Assembly: GCA_049965815.1 (NCBI GenBank)
Contig: JBMFVV010000007.1
Location: forward strand, 4,363-68,362
DNA: 64,000 nucleotides
Reading direction: 5' to 3'
Source: GCA-001856825 sp049965815
GTDB taxonomy: Archaea; Thermoplasmatota; Thermoplasmata; Thermoplasmatales; GCA-001856825
A program made the position numbers and the translations under genes. A model generated the notes under the pieces. That model saw nothing but the letters and a program-made list of their open reading frames with translations, ran no database searches and was not told where the DNA came from. Shown in pieces: positions 8,867-17,128 of the stretch (the stretch's first letter is position 1; each line of letters starts with the position of its first letter).

Positions 8867-9937
8867 TCAGACCATTCTTGGCTTCTTCAGTATTCCCTTT
8901 CCCTCAATGTTTCTTGTTTGGATAATAATTTCCGATTCTACCTCAACATCGGACCTCACGAATCCCAGACCTATTCCCTTGGATAGCGTTGGGGAGAAAG
9001 ACCCGGATGTGAGGGAACCTATAACCTCGTTACCTTTTTTGATAACGGAACCTGAACGAGGGACAATCCTATCAGTTGCAATGACCCCCCTGAACCTCTC
9101 CTTTATGTTCCCCTTTTTCTCAAGCAGTTTCTTCTTACCTATGAAATCATGATCCCATCCGATAATCCAGGATACACCTGCCTCTATTGGATTCCTGTTC
9201 TGATCAAAGTCCTGTCCTGACAACAGGAATCCTTTCTCCATTCTTAACGTGTCGCGGGCTCCCAGTCCAATCGGTTTGACGTTTGGGTTCTTGAGTATTT
9301 CTCTCCAGAGCGGAACAGCATACTTGTTCGGTACAACGAATTCAAATCCGTCTTCCCCTGTATAGCCTGTTCTACCAATAATCGTGGCCGTTTCAAGACC
9401 CTTTTCCGGATACTTCTCTGATGCACTCATGAATGTGAAGTGCTCAAGCTTATTGGCCTCTGGGAATATGTCATTCATTATCTCCGGCGCCATCGGACCC
9501 TGAAGGGCAAGACAGGCGATTTTATCTGAGAGATTTGAAATCTTAACGTCATATGACTTCCTGTTTGCAAGTATCCAGTTGTGTATCTTGTCTGTGGTTG
9601 CAGCGTTTGGAACAACGAGATATTTTTTCTCGTCTTCCTTGTAGACTATAGTATCATCAATCATGTTTGCTTCTTGGTCCAGATATGCAGAGTATATCGC
9701 CCTTCCAATTGGTTCTTTAGAAATATCAGTTGGGAAAAGATAAGTCAAGAACTCGGTTGCATCCCTACCCTCTATTGTTATATCCCCCATGTGGGAAACA
9801 TCAAAGAGGCCGACCTTCGATCTGACTTGCCTGTGTTCTTCTATTATACCTGAAAATTGAATAGGCATATCCCAGCCATGGAAATCTACCATTTTCGCGT
9901 TTAGATTAACTATTTCATTGTAAAGTGGGGTTCTCAT
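8867..9937 (-). CDS. gcvT: Aminomethyltransferase, glycine cleavage T protein
   Basis: 356 residues. It transfers the aminomethyl carbon from the lipoylated H protein to tetrahydrofolate (or an archaeal pterin). The N-terminal marks are MVDFHGWDMPIQF at 16-28 and VGLFDVSHMGDI at 41-52; the central GRTGYTGEDGFEF and GARDTLRMEKGF segments belong to the T-protein folate-binding fold; the C-terminal beta-barrel follows. The ATG has TTAATACG centred about 25 bases upstream, suggesting a leaderless transcript. The other glycine cleavage genes are not nearby. The distinction from YgfZ or dimethylglycine-type relatives rests on overall similarity to the T protein with the conserved GARDTLR segment. 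Confidence 0.9.
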   Translation of the reverse strand: MRTPLYNEIVNLNAKMVDFHGWDMPIQFSGIIEEHRQVRSKVGLFDVSHMGDITIEGRDATEFLTYLFPTDISKEPIGRAIYSAYLDQEANMIDDTIVYKEDEKKYLVVPNAATTDKIHNWILANRKSYDVKISNLSDKIACLALQGPMAPEIMNDIFPEANKLEHFTFMSASEKYPEKGLETATIIGRTGYTGEDGFEFVVPNKYAVPLWREILKNPNVKPIGLGARDTLRMEKGFLLSGQDFDQNRNPIEAGVSWIIGWDHDFIGKKKLLEKKGNIKERFRGVIATDRIVPRSGSVIKKGNEVIGSLTSGSFSPTLSKGIGLGFVRSDVEVESEIIIQTRNIEGKGILKKPRMV

Positions 9938-10046
9938 ATTCTGGTTATTTCCACTGACGTATTAACATTGGCGTTCCAGTCGAAATCTAGGGGGGAGGGC
10001 ATAGTTAAAGTATTTCTAAGAGGTGCTAATCCTCTGGAGTAAATTA

Positions 10047-10119
10047 GCCGCGATAACTCAGCTGGGAGAGTGCAAGCCTGAAGAGCTTGAAGTCGCCGGT
10101 TCGATCCCGGCTCGCGGCA
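10047..10119 (+). tRNA. tRNA-Phe (GAA)
   Basis: A complete 73-base cloverleaf. The acceptor arms GCCGCGA and TCGCGGC pair perfectly, the D stem is ACTC/GAGT, the anticodon stem is CAAGC/GCTTG with loop CTGAAGA (anticodon GAA at 10080-10082), and the T stem is GCCGG/CCGGC with loop TTCGATC. The discriminator is A at 10119. CCA is not encoded and no intron is present. A small AGAGG/CCTCT stem-loop at 10019-10035 lies just upstream. Confidence 0.96.
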
Positions 10120-10208
10120 TTTCTCAGTTTTGGCCAAATATATTTGCTAGAGGTAAAATATAAAATATGATAAAATTAAAAAGTTGCCTGAAATCCGTGC
10201 CTGGTTCC

Positions 10209-10565
10209 TTACTCAACTTCCCTGTAAACGTTAGGGGGTATGTCATCGGACAGGACTTCATTCACTTTGTCCAGTTTTGGCAGAATATCGGCAAGATTGT
10301 CCTCCTCAAAGTGGGCATATTTTATTCTGCCTACAGACATTCTATATGATCCCGGGCACATCATTCCCTCTTTTACCACAACAGCGTCAGGCTGGAGTTT
10401 GAGGATCGCAGCCATTGTTATTTCCTTGCCACCAGGGACTCTCTCGAATCCAGGATTTTCATACTGACTGATCTTCTTTTCATCCGTATCTACTATGCTT
10501 ATGAGTTCAGCCAGGTCAAGTGGTACCAGATTGTTTTCCTTACTATGAGCCACTGCTATTTTCAT
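10209..10565 (-). CDS. NifX/NafY-like (dinitrogenase cofactor-type) small protein
   Basis: 118 residues from ATG at 10565; a TTG five codons upstream (10580) is the alternative. I prefer the ATG because the protein then begins MKIAVAHSKENN, the usual first strand of the NifX/NifB-C-terminal fold, and an AACTTAAA box lies about 27 bases upstream (leaderless pattern). A QPDAVVVKEGMMCPG segment fits the helix-strand region that follows in this fold. A single Cys is present in GMMCPG. In organisms without nitrogenase these proteins have undefined roles, perhaps metal-cluster handling. The assignment is by fold pattern and is moderate. It is isolated: tRNA-Phe is on one side and a CsaA-like gene diverges on the other. 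Confidence 0.5.
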   Translation of the reverse strand: MKIAVAHSKENNLVPLDLAELISIVDTDEKKISQYENPGFERVPGGKEITMAAILKLQPDAVVVKEGMMCPGSYRMSVGRIKYAHFEEDNLADILPKLDKVNEVLSDDIPPNVYREVE

Positions 10566-10799
10566 TACCCTGATTCTCAAAGCTTGAATTTAAGTTTAAT
10601 GTGTGATAATCTGCTAAATGCTAGCCTTAGCCAACTCCTTCGGGAAGATGTTTCCCCGAAAGAATTGCAATGACGCAAGAATAACATTCTTTGCATTCTC
10701 ATGCTGGGCATTTACAACAGGGCCATTTACGGAGTGCTTTAATGCAGCTCGATCAGGTCATCTCCGGCATCCAGTTATAATATTTGTTGCCATTTATGG

Positions 10800-11135
10800 A
10801 TGATGAATATCACTTATGAGGATTTTTCAAAGGTGGATATCAGAGTAGGGGCAATTGTGGATGTTCAGGACTTTCCAGAGGCCAAAAAGCCAGCTTATAA
10901 GCTGACGATTGATTTTGGTGATCTTGGAATAAAGAAGTCGTCTGCGCAGATCACAAATTATCAAAAGAGAGATCTTAGGGGCATGAAGATAGTTGCAGTT
11001 ACAAACTTTCCACCAAAGCAGGTTGCCAATTTCATATCTGAGGTGCTGGTCCTAGGTGCTGTTTCTAGCAATGGAATCATACTGCTGACTCCCACTGATC
11101 CAGAGAAGACGAAACCTGGGGACAGGATAGCTTAA
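10800..11135 (+). CDS. csaA: CsaA/Trbp111-like tRNA-binding OB-fold protein
   Basis: 111 residues, a single EMAPII-type OB fold. FSKVDIRVGAIVDVQDFPEAKKPAYKL at the N-terminus is the family opening, with SSAQITNYQKRDLRG in the middle and EVLVLGAVSSNGIILLTP near the end. Members bind tRNA non-specifically as dimers, and CsaA has been described as an export chaperone. The start is one of two adjacent ATGs (10800 or 10803). The next gene, a PPAT-NTPase fusion, follows 40 bases downstream on the same strand, so co-transcription is possible. Confidence 0.85.
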   Translation: MMNITYEDFSKVDIRVGAIVDVQDFPEAKKPAYKLTIDFGDLGIKKSSAQITNYQKRDLRGMKIVAVTNFPPKQVANFISEVLVLGAVSSNGIILLTPTDPEKTKPGDRIA

Positions 11136-11175
11136 AGGCATCGCCTTTCTTCATTGCACATAAACGTGAACCGAG

Positions 11176-12168
11176 GTGTTATTACTGGAAAAGAGATCAA
11201 GAAGGGTGAAAGTTCTCCTCGGTGGTACATTCAGCGTCTTGCATAAGGGGCACAAAGAGATGATAGATAGGGGGCTGAGAATGGGGGAATTAACAATAGG
11301 CCTCACATCTGATCATTTCAAGTTCAACAAGAGGTATACAGTTCCACCATACCAGACAAGGAAAGCGAATCTGGAAAACTATCTCATGAATATAGGGTCC
11401 GAGGCAAGAATAAAGATGCTCGGCGATCCATATGGTTCAACTCTTTCGCCCGAATATGATGCCATAGTTTCATCGAATGAAACACTGGATTTCATCAACA
11501 CAATAAACTTCTCAAGAAAGGCTAAGGGCATACCTCCGCTACAAGTTGAAAATGTGGGAGAGATTCTCGGTGAGGACCTGATGCCAATAAAATCAGAGAG
11601 GATAATTAGAGGGGATATAGATGAGGATGGGTTACGCAGGAAGTCAATTAAGGTAATCCTGGTCACAAAGAATCCATCCAAGATAGAAGGGGCCAAAGTA
11701 TCACTTACCCAGTTATTCAACAATTATGAACTATATTCAGTGGAGCCAGCTGACGACTTCCACCCCCAGCCTATGAACCATGAGACGTTCGTTGGTGCTC
11801 TAAAAAGGGTGAATGGGGTGAAAGGGGAATACGACTATGCAATAGGTGTAGAGGCTGGCATCGTCTCTTTCAGTGGAATATATTTTGACGTGCACATTGC
11901 TGCAGTAAAGGATTCCCTGGGTGTTGTGAATTACGGTATGTCGTCCGGGCTGCCTATGAACGCTTCTATGATGGACGGAATGAAATCCGGAAAGGAACTA
12001 GAGGAAGTAACAAACGAGCTGATAGGAGTTAATGATTCAGGGGACTATAAGGGCGCAATATATTATTTCTCAAGAGGGTTGAAGGAGAGAAAGCATCTAG
12101 TAGAGGAATCCATACTATCTGCATTCACTCAAAGGATTGCTGAAGCCATTCCAAGGAAGGTTAAATGA
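11176..12168 (+). CDS. coaD: Bifunctional phosphopantetheine adenylyltransferase / inosine-xanthosine triphosphatase
   Basis: 330 residues with two domains. Residues about 11-150 are an archaeal phosphopantetheine adenylyltransferase: GGTFSVLHKGH at 16-26 gives the nucleotidyltransferase Thr and His-x-Gly-His, and MPIKSERI at 136-143 matches the (I/K)S-S/E-x-R motif. It forms dephospho-CoA. Residues from about 157 are a YjjX/DUF84 non-canonical NTP phosphatase beginning VILVTKNPSKIEG, with GVEAGI and FDVHIAAV core strands. The same fusion is known from Thermoplasma and Picrophilus annotations. GTG at 11176 gives ten extra N-terminal residues; GTG at 11206, before KVLLGGTF, is an alternative, and neither has a well-spaced ribosome site. 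It overlaps the next convergent gene by 8 bases. Confidence 0.88.
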   Translation: MLLLEKRSRRVKVLLGGTFSVLHKGHKEMIDRGLRMGELTIGLTSDHFKFNKRYTVPPYQTRKANLENYLMNIGSEARIKMLGDPYGSTLSPEYDAIVSSNETLDFINTINFSRKAKGIPPLQVENVGEILGEDLMPIKSERIIRGDIDEDGLRRKSIKVILVTKNPSKIEGAKVSLTQLFNNYELYSVEPADDFHPQPMNHETFVGALKRVNGVKGEYDYAIGVEAGIVSFSGIYFDVHIAAVKDSLGVVNYGMSSGLPMNASMMDGMKSGKELEEVTNELIGVNDSGDYKGAIYYFSRGLKERKHLVEESILSAFTQRIAEAIPRKVK

Positions 12169-12796
12169 CCCCAGGAACCACGTCATCTGCCTTGTATTCG
12201 CTTACCCTTCCGTTCCTGAATACGACCAGAGTCTTGTCCTCGACTTCAAACCACTTTCCACTCATTTCCTCAGTGGAAACGGTGAACCTTTCATCTTCGA
12301 GTTGGTAAAACAGAGAATAATAACCAGGTTCTTTCCTTACTTCCCTGTAGGCGGCAGCGTATGTGCCGTCAGTTATGAGAAAGTTAGCGCTTGTGAAGTC
12401 TGACTCTCTGATTCTCGTCACTGCGGCCGGGAAGCTCTTCAAAATCATCTTGAAGTAATAGTAGCTGTCGCTCTTACCCTTCTTTCCCATGCCCTTTATG
12501 GTGCCGTTATGAGCAAAAGAAACATTCTCCGTTAGAAAGGGTTGGGTATTTATCAAGGTCTTTCCTGACGAACTCTTTTTCCTTGCGTGAGCCAGCAGTG
12601 TGTTTCCGTATACCCCTTCTACCCTTTGAATGGGATCAATGCTCTTGTGAACAGTAATTTCGTTTTTTGAATATAAAACATAACCAAATCCATCAAGATG
12701 CGGTGCGTGCTTTCCATTGTTTGCCATATCGTATAAGAAATCCATGTAAGGTGTTAAATCGGAATATTTCCCAATGGAAAGGAGCATCCTGCACAT
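12161..12796 (-). CDS. Class II glutamine amidotransferase (YafJ/EgtC-like)
   Basis: 211 residues. The N-terminal nucleophile family is shown by Cys2 right after the initiator Met (MCRMLLSIG), by DGFGYVLYS, by LLAHARKKSSSG and by NTQPFLTENVSFAHNGTIKG, the conserved glutamine-binding Asn-Gly. There is no fused synthetase domain, so it is a stand-alone glutaminase or hydrolase. The closest described types are YafJ and EgtC. The biological substrate is unknown. It has 8 bases of overlap with the convergent PPAT fusion gene. Confidence 0.82.
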   Translation of the reverse strand: MCRMLLSIGKYSDLTPYMDFLYDMANNGKHAPHLDGFGYVLYSKNEITVHKSIDPIQRVEGVYGNTLLAHARKKSSSGKTLINTQPFLTENVSFAHNGTIKGMGKKGKSDSYYYFKMILKSFPAAVTRIRESDFTSANFLITDGTYAAAYREVRKEPGYYSLFYQLEDERFTVSTEEMSGKWFEVEDKTLVVFRNGRVSEYKADDVVPGVI

Positions 12797-12848
12797 AGAT
12801 TCGCATTAATTACGGGTAAAAAACCATTCTGTTAGCTTAAGGAGGTTG

Positions 12849-12902
12849 ATGGTTATATCTCCATTCACAGCAGAATCAGGTCAAATCTCACTCTTCACTT
12901 GA
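12849..12902 (+). CDS. Possible 17-residue peptide with strong Shine-Dalgarno site
   Basis: The ATG at 12849 follows AAGGAGGTTG, the strongest ribosome-site match in this part of the window, and opens a 17-codon frame (MVISPFTAES..., ending at TGA 12902). It lies between two divergent genes, 60 bases before the RaSEA start. It could be a leader peptide or chance. No homology is claimed. Confidence 0.25.
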   Translation: MVISPFTAESGQISLFT

Positions 12903-12962
12903 ATGCATCAGGGAAAGGTCATGTCGGAAAATGATTTATAAGCCACATCCATAGGCAAAGCA

Positions 12963-13994
12963 ATGAACAAGATCGATCCCGTGTTAGCAAAGGAGGTAGC
13001 GGGGATTAGGAATGCAATTAGAAGGAGCAAGAGAACTGACTACGTAACGACCTATATAGAAAATGAATTTTTCAACGGTAAAACCATGGTGGAGAGGGTG
13101 CTGATACTCAGAACCAGAGGATGTAGCTGGAGCTATCATTCCGGGTGCTCCATGTGCGGTTACTGGGATGATACAAATCCAGAAATAGGAAGCAGAGAAT
13201 TGGAAGAGCAGGTCAACACTTTTCTCAAGGAATTCCCCAAGGGCGAAGTGCTTAAAATATTCACTTCAGGGTCGTTCTTTGACCCGGTCGAAATAGATTC
13301 TGCATTGCAGTTCAGGATAATAGAAAATATTCTGAAGTCATACAGCTACCTAATTGTGGAAAGCAGGCCAGAGTACATTAAAAGGGTCGCTGGGAAGTTG
13401 AAGGAGTATGGGGGAAGAGTGCAGGTTGCAATAGGCCTGGAGAGTACAAATCCTTCAGTCCTCAGGAACTCCATTAACAAGAACTATGACTTCGATGACT
13501 TCAAGGAGGCTGCATCCATTTTAAGGGAAAAAGGAATTTCAGTAAGAACATACCTTCTCCTGAAACCCCCATTCATGACAGAGAAGGAGGCAATAGATGA
13601 CTGCATCAAGTCCGCAAGGGACCTCGCACCATACAGCGATTTCATTTCAATTAATCCGATGAATGTCCAGAGGGGGACGCTCGTTGAGAAAATGTACAAG
13701 GAGGGAAATTACCGCCCCCCATGGTTGTGGAGCGTGGTGGCCGTTCTTCAGGCACTGAGAGGTCTCGGTATTCCAGTCGTATCTCTCATAACCGCTTCTG
13801 GAAAGAGAAGGGGCGCCCACAACGGTCATGATTGCGATAAGAGATTTACTGATGGAATAAGAAAGTATAGCGAAACCCTGAATTATGCGTATCTGGATGA
13901 ACTGAGCTGCGATTGCAAGGATACCTGGGAGAATTTCTCAGAGGTTGAGGAGGAAGTAGGAACTGCAATGAATGAGGTGATACTGGATGATTAG
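12963..13994 (+). CDS. raSEA: Archaeosine-pathway radical SAM protein RaSEA
   Basis: 343 residues. The radical SAM cluster motif is Cys54-x7-Cys62-x2-Cys65 (RTRGCSWSYHSGCSMCGYW), a spacing that is diagnostic for the COG1244/RaSEA group rather than the common C-x3-C-x2-C. GSFFDP and IGLESTNPSVLRNSINKNYD are further family segments. RaSEA works with ArcS to convert the lysine-modified preQ0 base at tRNA position 15 to archaeosine. A TATA-like GATTTATAAGCC lies about 25 bases before the ATG. It overlaps the DHH gene downstream by 8 bases, so they are an operon. ArcS is not in the window, though MptA (early pterin/deazapurine chemistry) is at 44.9 kb. Confidence 0.85.
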   Translation: MNKIDPVLAKEVAGIRNAIRRSKRTDYVTTYIENEFFNGKTMVERVLILRTRGCSWSYHSGCSMCGYWDDTNPEIGSRELEEQVNTFLKEFPKGEVLKIFTSGSFFDPVEIDSALQFRIIENILKSYSYLIVESRPEYIKRVAGKLKEYGGRVQVAIGLESTNPSVLRNSINKNYDFDDFKEAASILREKGISVRTYLLLKPPFMTEKEAIDDCIKSARDLAPYSDFISINPMNVQRGTLVEKMYKEGNYRPPWLWSVVAVLQALRGLGIPVVSLITASGKRRGAHNGHDCDKRFTDGIRKYSETLNYAYLDELSCDCKDTWENFSEVEEEVGTAMNEVILDD

Positions 13995-15342
13995 CGAAGC
14001 AGTGGAACTTATAATGAATGCGAAGAAACTGAAGATATATTCGCATCACGATGCAGATGGAATCGCCTCAGCTGCAATAGCAGTCTTTGTTGCCAGAAGA
14101 TTGGGCCTGAATTACGATGTCACTATAAGAAATCAACTGACTCCGCAGGATCTTCAGGGTGGTGAGGGCATTTACTGGTTCAACGATATGGGTTCAGCCA
14201 GGCTGAAGGACATGAGGAATGTGACAGGCATAGTAACCGACCATCACAACCCTGTTTTCTTAGAGACGCATTACACTGAGAATGGGAACAACATTTACCA
14301 GTTTAACCCGCATCTGGAGGGCCTAGATGGTAGCATATCCCAGTCCGGTTCCACAACGACTTTCCTTTTTGCGGCCAACTTACTGCCTGAGGTTTCAGCT
14401 GTATCTCATCTTCCCGTCGTAGGATCGGTAGGGGACCTCCATGACAAGAAGTTTGGGAAGCTTGTTGACACAGACAGGGAGATTATGCTCCTTGCAAAGA
14501 GCACGAAGATAATTGACGTGAAGGAGGACATCAGATATTTCGGAAGAAGTTCAAAGTCTGTTTCTTACATGCTCAGGTTCGGCAATGAGCCAAAGATAGG
14601 TGCTCTTTATGATAATCCCGCAGCAGTAGCAGACTTTCTCATTAGCCACGGGCTAGAAAGGAGGGCGCTCAAGACTGTGAGATGGATAGACCTCGATGAG
14701 GGGAAAAAGGAAGAACTGATCTCAGATCTCAAGAAAATGATCGAGAGAGAGGGACATGATCCCAGCCGCATTGTGGGTGAGGTATACGAACTCAACAGTG
14801 AACCAAAATCTTCGATGGTAAGGGACGTTCGCGATTTTTCATCTCTCATAAATGCTACCTCTAGGAAAGGGAAGCCAGACGTAGGAATCAGGCTCTGCCT
14901 CTTTGAGAGGGGGAATACAATGACGGAAGCTCTACAACTTTACAACGATCATCTAGACTCACTCAGAAGAGCATCTAAGACTCTCGATGATGCGGAAGGG
15001 AAAACAATAGGAAATGTGCTTTATTACGATTTTGGAGGCAATCTGGAGAATAATATAACAGGTACTATTGCGACAAGGATCATTACGCACAAGAAGGTGC
15101 CACAGACGTCTGTGATAATGGTCATGGCAAATCTCGGCTCAATGAAAAAGATTTCAGCAAGAATTTCCCTCGAGCTATCTGAGAAGATAGATCTCTCTCT
15201 GCTATTCAGGCAGATCGCAGGTGGTCTGGGTGGTTCAGGCGGAGGTCACAGAAATGCAGCTGGTGCAATCGTACCATTGGGTAAGGAAGTGGAGTTCGCT
15301 GAAAGGGTCAACGAACTCGTGAGCGGTAAGGGATCTATCTAA
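13987..15342 (+). CDS. DHH/DHHA1 phosphoesterase, RecJ-like
   Basis: 451 residues. The metal-binding motifs are visible: SHHDADGIASAA at 19-30 (motif I), WFNDMG near 64-69, TDHHNP at 84-89 (the DHH motif) and GSVGDLHDKK near 146-155. The DHHA1 substrate-binding domain ends in GGSGGGHRNAAGA (about 414-426). The archaeal members are single-strand nucleases related to RecJ or to the GINS-associated nuclease; others are nanoRNases. Its start overlaps the end of raSEA and its stop overlaps the convergent dehydrogenase gene by 8 bases. A second paralogous DHH gene lies at 60.4 kb beside rps15, so the two may have divided roles. Confidence 0.85.
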   Translation: MISEAVELIMNAKKLKIYSHHDADGIASAAIAVFVARRLGLNYDVTIRNQLTPQDLQGGEGIYWFNDMGSARLKDMRNVTGIVTDHHNPVFLETHYTENGNNIYQFNPHLEGLDGSISQSGSTTTFLFAANLLPEVSAVSHLPVVGSVGDLHDKKFGKLVDTDREIMLLAKSTKIIDVKEDIRYFGRSSKSVSYMLRFGNEPKIGALYDNPAAVADFLISHGLERRALKTVRWIDLDEGKKEELISDLKKMIEREGHDPSRIVGEVYELNSEPKSSMVRDVRDFSSLINATSRKGKPDVGIRLCLFERGNTMTEALQLYNDHLDSLRRASKTLDDAEGKTIGNVLYYDFGGNLENNITGTIATRIITHKKVPQTSVIMVMANLGSMKKISARISLELSEKIDLSLLFRQIAGGLGGSGGGHRNAAGAIVPLGKEVEFAERVNELVSGKGSI

Positions 15343-16882
15343 CTATTGTCTGCGATTGTTCCCTCAAAAACTGCTGAAGATAATAGAATGACCCTGTCCC
15401 TTTGCCAGATGTTCCACTCATCTTCCATCCGACGAATGGCTGGGACCCGACCATTGCACCTGTAGATCCTCCCCTCCTCCTGTTGGCATAGATCACTCCG
15501 ACGTCTGCATTGTTGAAGTAATACTCTATTTCCTTCTTGTCTTCTGAGAAGATTCCACCTGTAAGTCCATAGTCCATGCTGTTCACAAAGTCTACTGCCT
15601 CAGTGAGCGAACCAATTGGTTTCAGCGCAAGAATTGGAAGGAATAACTCGACCTTCTCTATATTTGTGTCACCGACATTATCCAGGATGGTATTCTCCAC
15701 GTAGAATCCTTCCCTCGAAATTCTCTTCCCGCCCAGCAGTATCTTATCCTTGGGCACAGTATCCATTATCTTCTGGAATTTGTCGTATGCTTCCCTGTTT
15801 ATTACTGGACCCGCAAATGTTCCCTTCTTCCTCGGGTCATCAATAGAGAGCTTGGAGCTGAATTCTACAAGCTTCTTCTTGAAGGTATCATATATCTTCT
15901 TGTCAATAAGAGCGAGGCTGCACGCGGAACACTTCTGCCCGTTGTAACCGAACGCAGACTTGGCAACTCCCTCCACTGCCTTATCGATATCGCACTTCTG
16001 GGTGACGATTATTGTGTCCTTCCCTCCCATTTCTGTGATTGCCACCTTTGGTCTCTTCTCCTGTGACTCCTTGTATATTTTTGTGCCAATATTCCTGCTT
16101 CCGGTGAACACTATCCCATCTACCCCGTCATCTGTGTAGAGTGTCCTTCCCACTCTTCCTCCAGAACCGGAGAGATACATCAAGTTCGCCTTAGGTACTC
16201 CTGCCCTGTGCATCAATTCCACGAACTTGTACGAGGAAAGGGGGATGTCTGATGATGGTTTCAGTATGACGCTATTACCAGTTACCAGCGGCCCACTAAC
16301 CATTCCTACTGTAATTGAAAAGAAGTTGAATGGAGCAATCACCAGAAACACTCCATACGGTTTCATGACGCTCCTGGAATCCTCTCCATAATATGCGGTG
16401 CCTGTGAATCTTTCAAATCCTTGGTTTTCTATAAGGTTCAGGGCATAATATCGCATGAAATCTATTGCCTCATCCACATCTCCAAATGCTTCGTATCTGT
16501 TCTTTCCGTTCTCATAGCTCAGGAGTGCCGAGAAATCGAACTTCTCCTGCGAAAGCAGATCAGCTGCCTTCAGGAAAATTTGTGCTCTGCCCAGGTAGCC
16601 CTTTGAATACCAACTTTTGTAGTTTTCTCTGGCTATCTTTACTGCGCGCTCTGAAGTCTCTTTCGTGGACATCTGGAACTTTCCAACCTGAGTTTTTGCG
16701 TCAAGAGGAGATAGATGAACCAGTTTCTCCTCTTCGAATACTTCGCCGTTAACGAGATTTGGGTATTCCTTGTCGAACAGTTTTGTCACGTTCACAACGC
16801 TTTCATCGAACTTTTTATGAAATAGATCTTCTTCATTCCTTTCAACCATTTTGATATAGGTATTTTCGTTGTCAAATGGCAT
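15335..16882 (-). CDS. 1-Pyrroline-5-carboxylate (glutamate semialdehyde) dehydrogenase
   Basis: 515 residues, aldehyde dehydrogenase superfamily, closest in layout to the P5C dehydrogenases that finish proline and arginine breakdown to glutamate. Visible catalytic marks: APFNFFSI at 183-190, KPSSDIPLS, FTGSRNIG at 259-266, Glu284 in EMGGKD, and the nucleophile Cys318 in GQKCSA. The ending, SQPFVGWKMSGTSGKGTGSFYYLQQFLREQS, is typical. A TATA-like AAATTTAATAC lies about 25 bases before the ATG, a leaderless pattern. A 10-base palindrome sits just upstream of that box. Succinate-semialdehyde or other substrates are less likely but not excluded. It is the only amino-acid catabolic dehydrogenase in the window. 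Confidence 0.85.
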   Translation of the reverse strand: MPFDNENTYIKMVERNEEDLFHKKFDESVVNVTKLFDKEYPNLVNGEVFEEEKLVHLSPLDAKTQVGKFQMSTKETSERAVKIARENYKSWYSKGYLGRAQIFLKAADLLSQEKFDFSALLSYENGKNRYEAFGDVDEAIDFMRYYALNLIENQGFERFTGTAYYGEDSRSVMKPYGVFLVIAPFNFFSITVGMVSGPLVTGNSVILKPSSDIPLSSYKFVELMHRAGVPKANLMYLSGSGGRVGRTLYTDDGVDGIVFTGSRNIGTKIYKESQEKRPKVAITEMGGKDTIIVTQKCDIDKAVEGVAKSAFGYNGQKCSACSLALIDKKIYDTFKKKLVEFSSKLSIDDPRKKGTFAGPVINREAYDKFQKIMDTVPKDKILLGGKRISREGFYVENTILDNVGDTNIEKVELFLPILALKPIGSLTEAVDFVNSMDYGLTGGIFSEDKKEIEYYFNNADVGVIYANRRRGGSTGAMVGSQPFVGWKMSGTSGKGTGSFYYLQQFLREQSQTIVR

Positions 16883-16919
16883 AATCCTAAATGCCTAACG
16901 AAGTATTAAATTTCTTATT

Positions 16920-16929
16920 ACCAATTGGT
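16920..16929. promoter_or_regulatory. Palindrome upstream of dehydrogenase promoter
   Basis: ACCAATTGGT is a perfect 10-base palindrome immediately upstream of the likely BRE/TATA of the dehydrogenase gene, with a second small palindrome AACTAGTT about 20 bases farther. The position suits an operator, but no regulator can be named. Confidence 0.3.
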
Positions 16930-17128
16930 TTTGGAATTTCAAAACTAGTTGTAACTGGTTGAACTGAAATTCCCCCCTCTTAAAATCTAAAACAGGGAGT
17001 TCAAAGGTCCACGTCATTTTCTTAGAAAATCTATAGCATGGGAGAAAATAGAGAGAAGTAACGGTCTATCTTTCCCATTAAGTGACCTTTAAGCTTTTAT
17101 TCAGAGTCGATATAAGCTAAAGGTCAGA

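Noticed and set aside
10019..10035. Stem-loop AGAGG/CCTCT before tRNA-Phe
   Set aside because: Five-base arms only and placed where the tRNA promoter and leader lie; not enough to call a regulatory RNA.
10618..10803. 61-codon forward ORF before the CsaA-like gene
   Set aside because: No ribosome site, no family-like sequence, and its end overlaps the CsaA-like start; probably intergenic.
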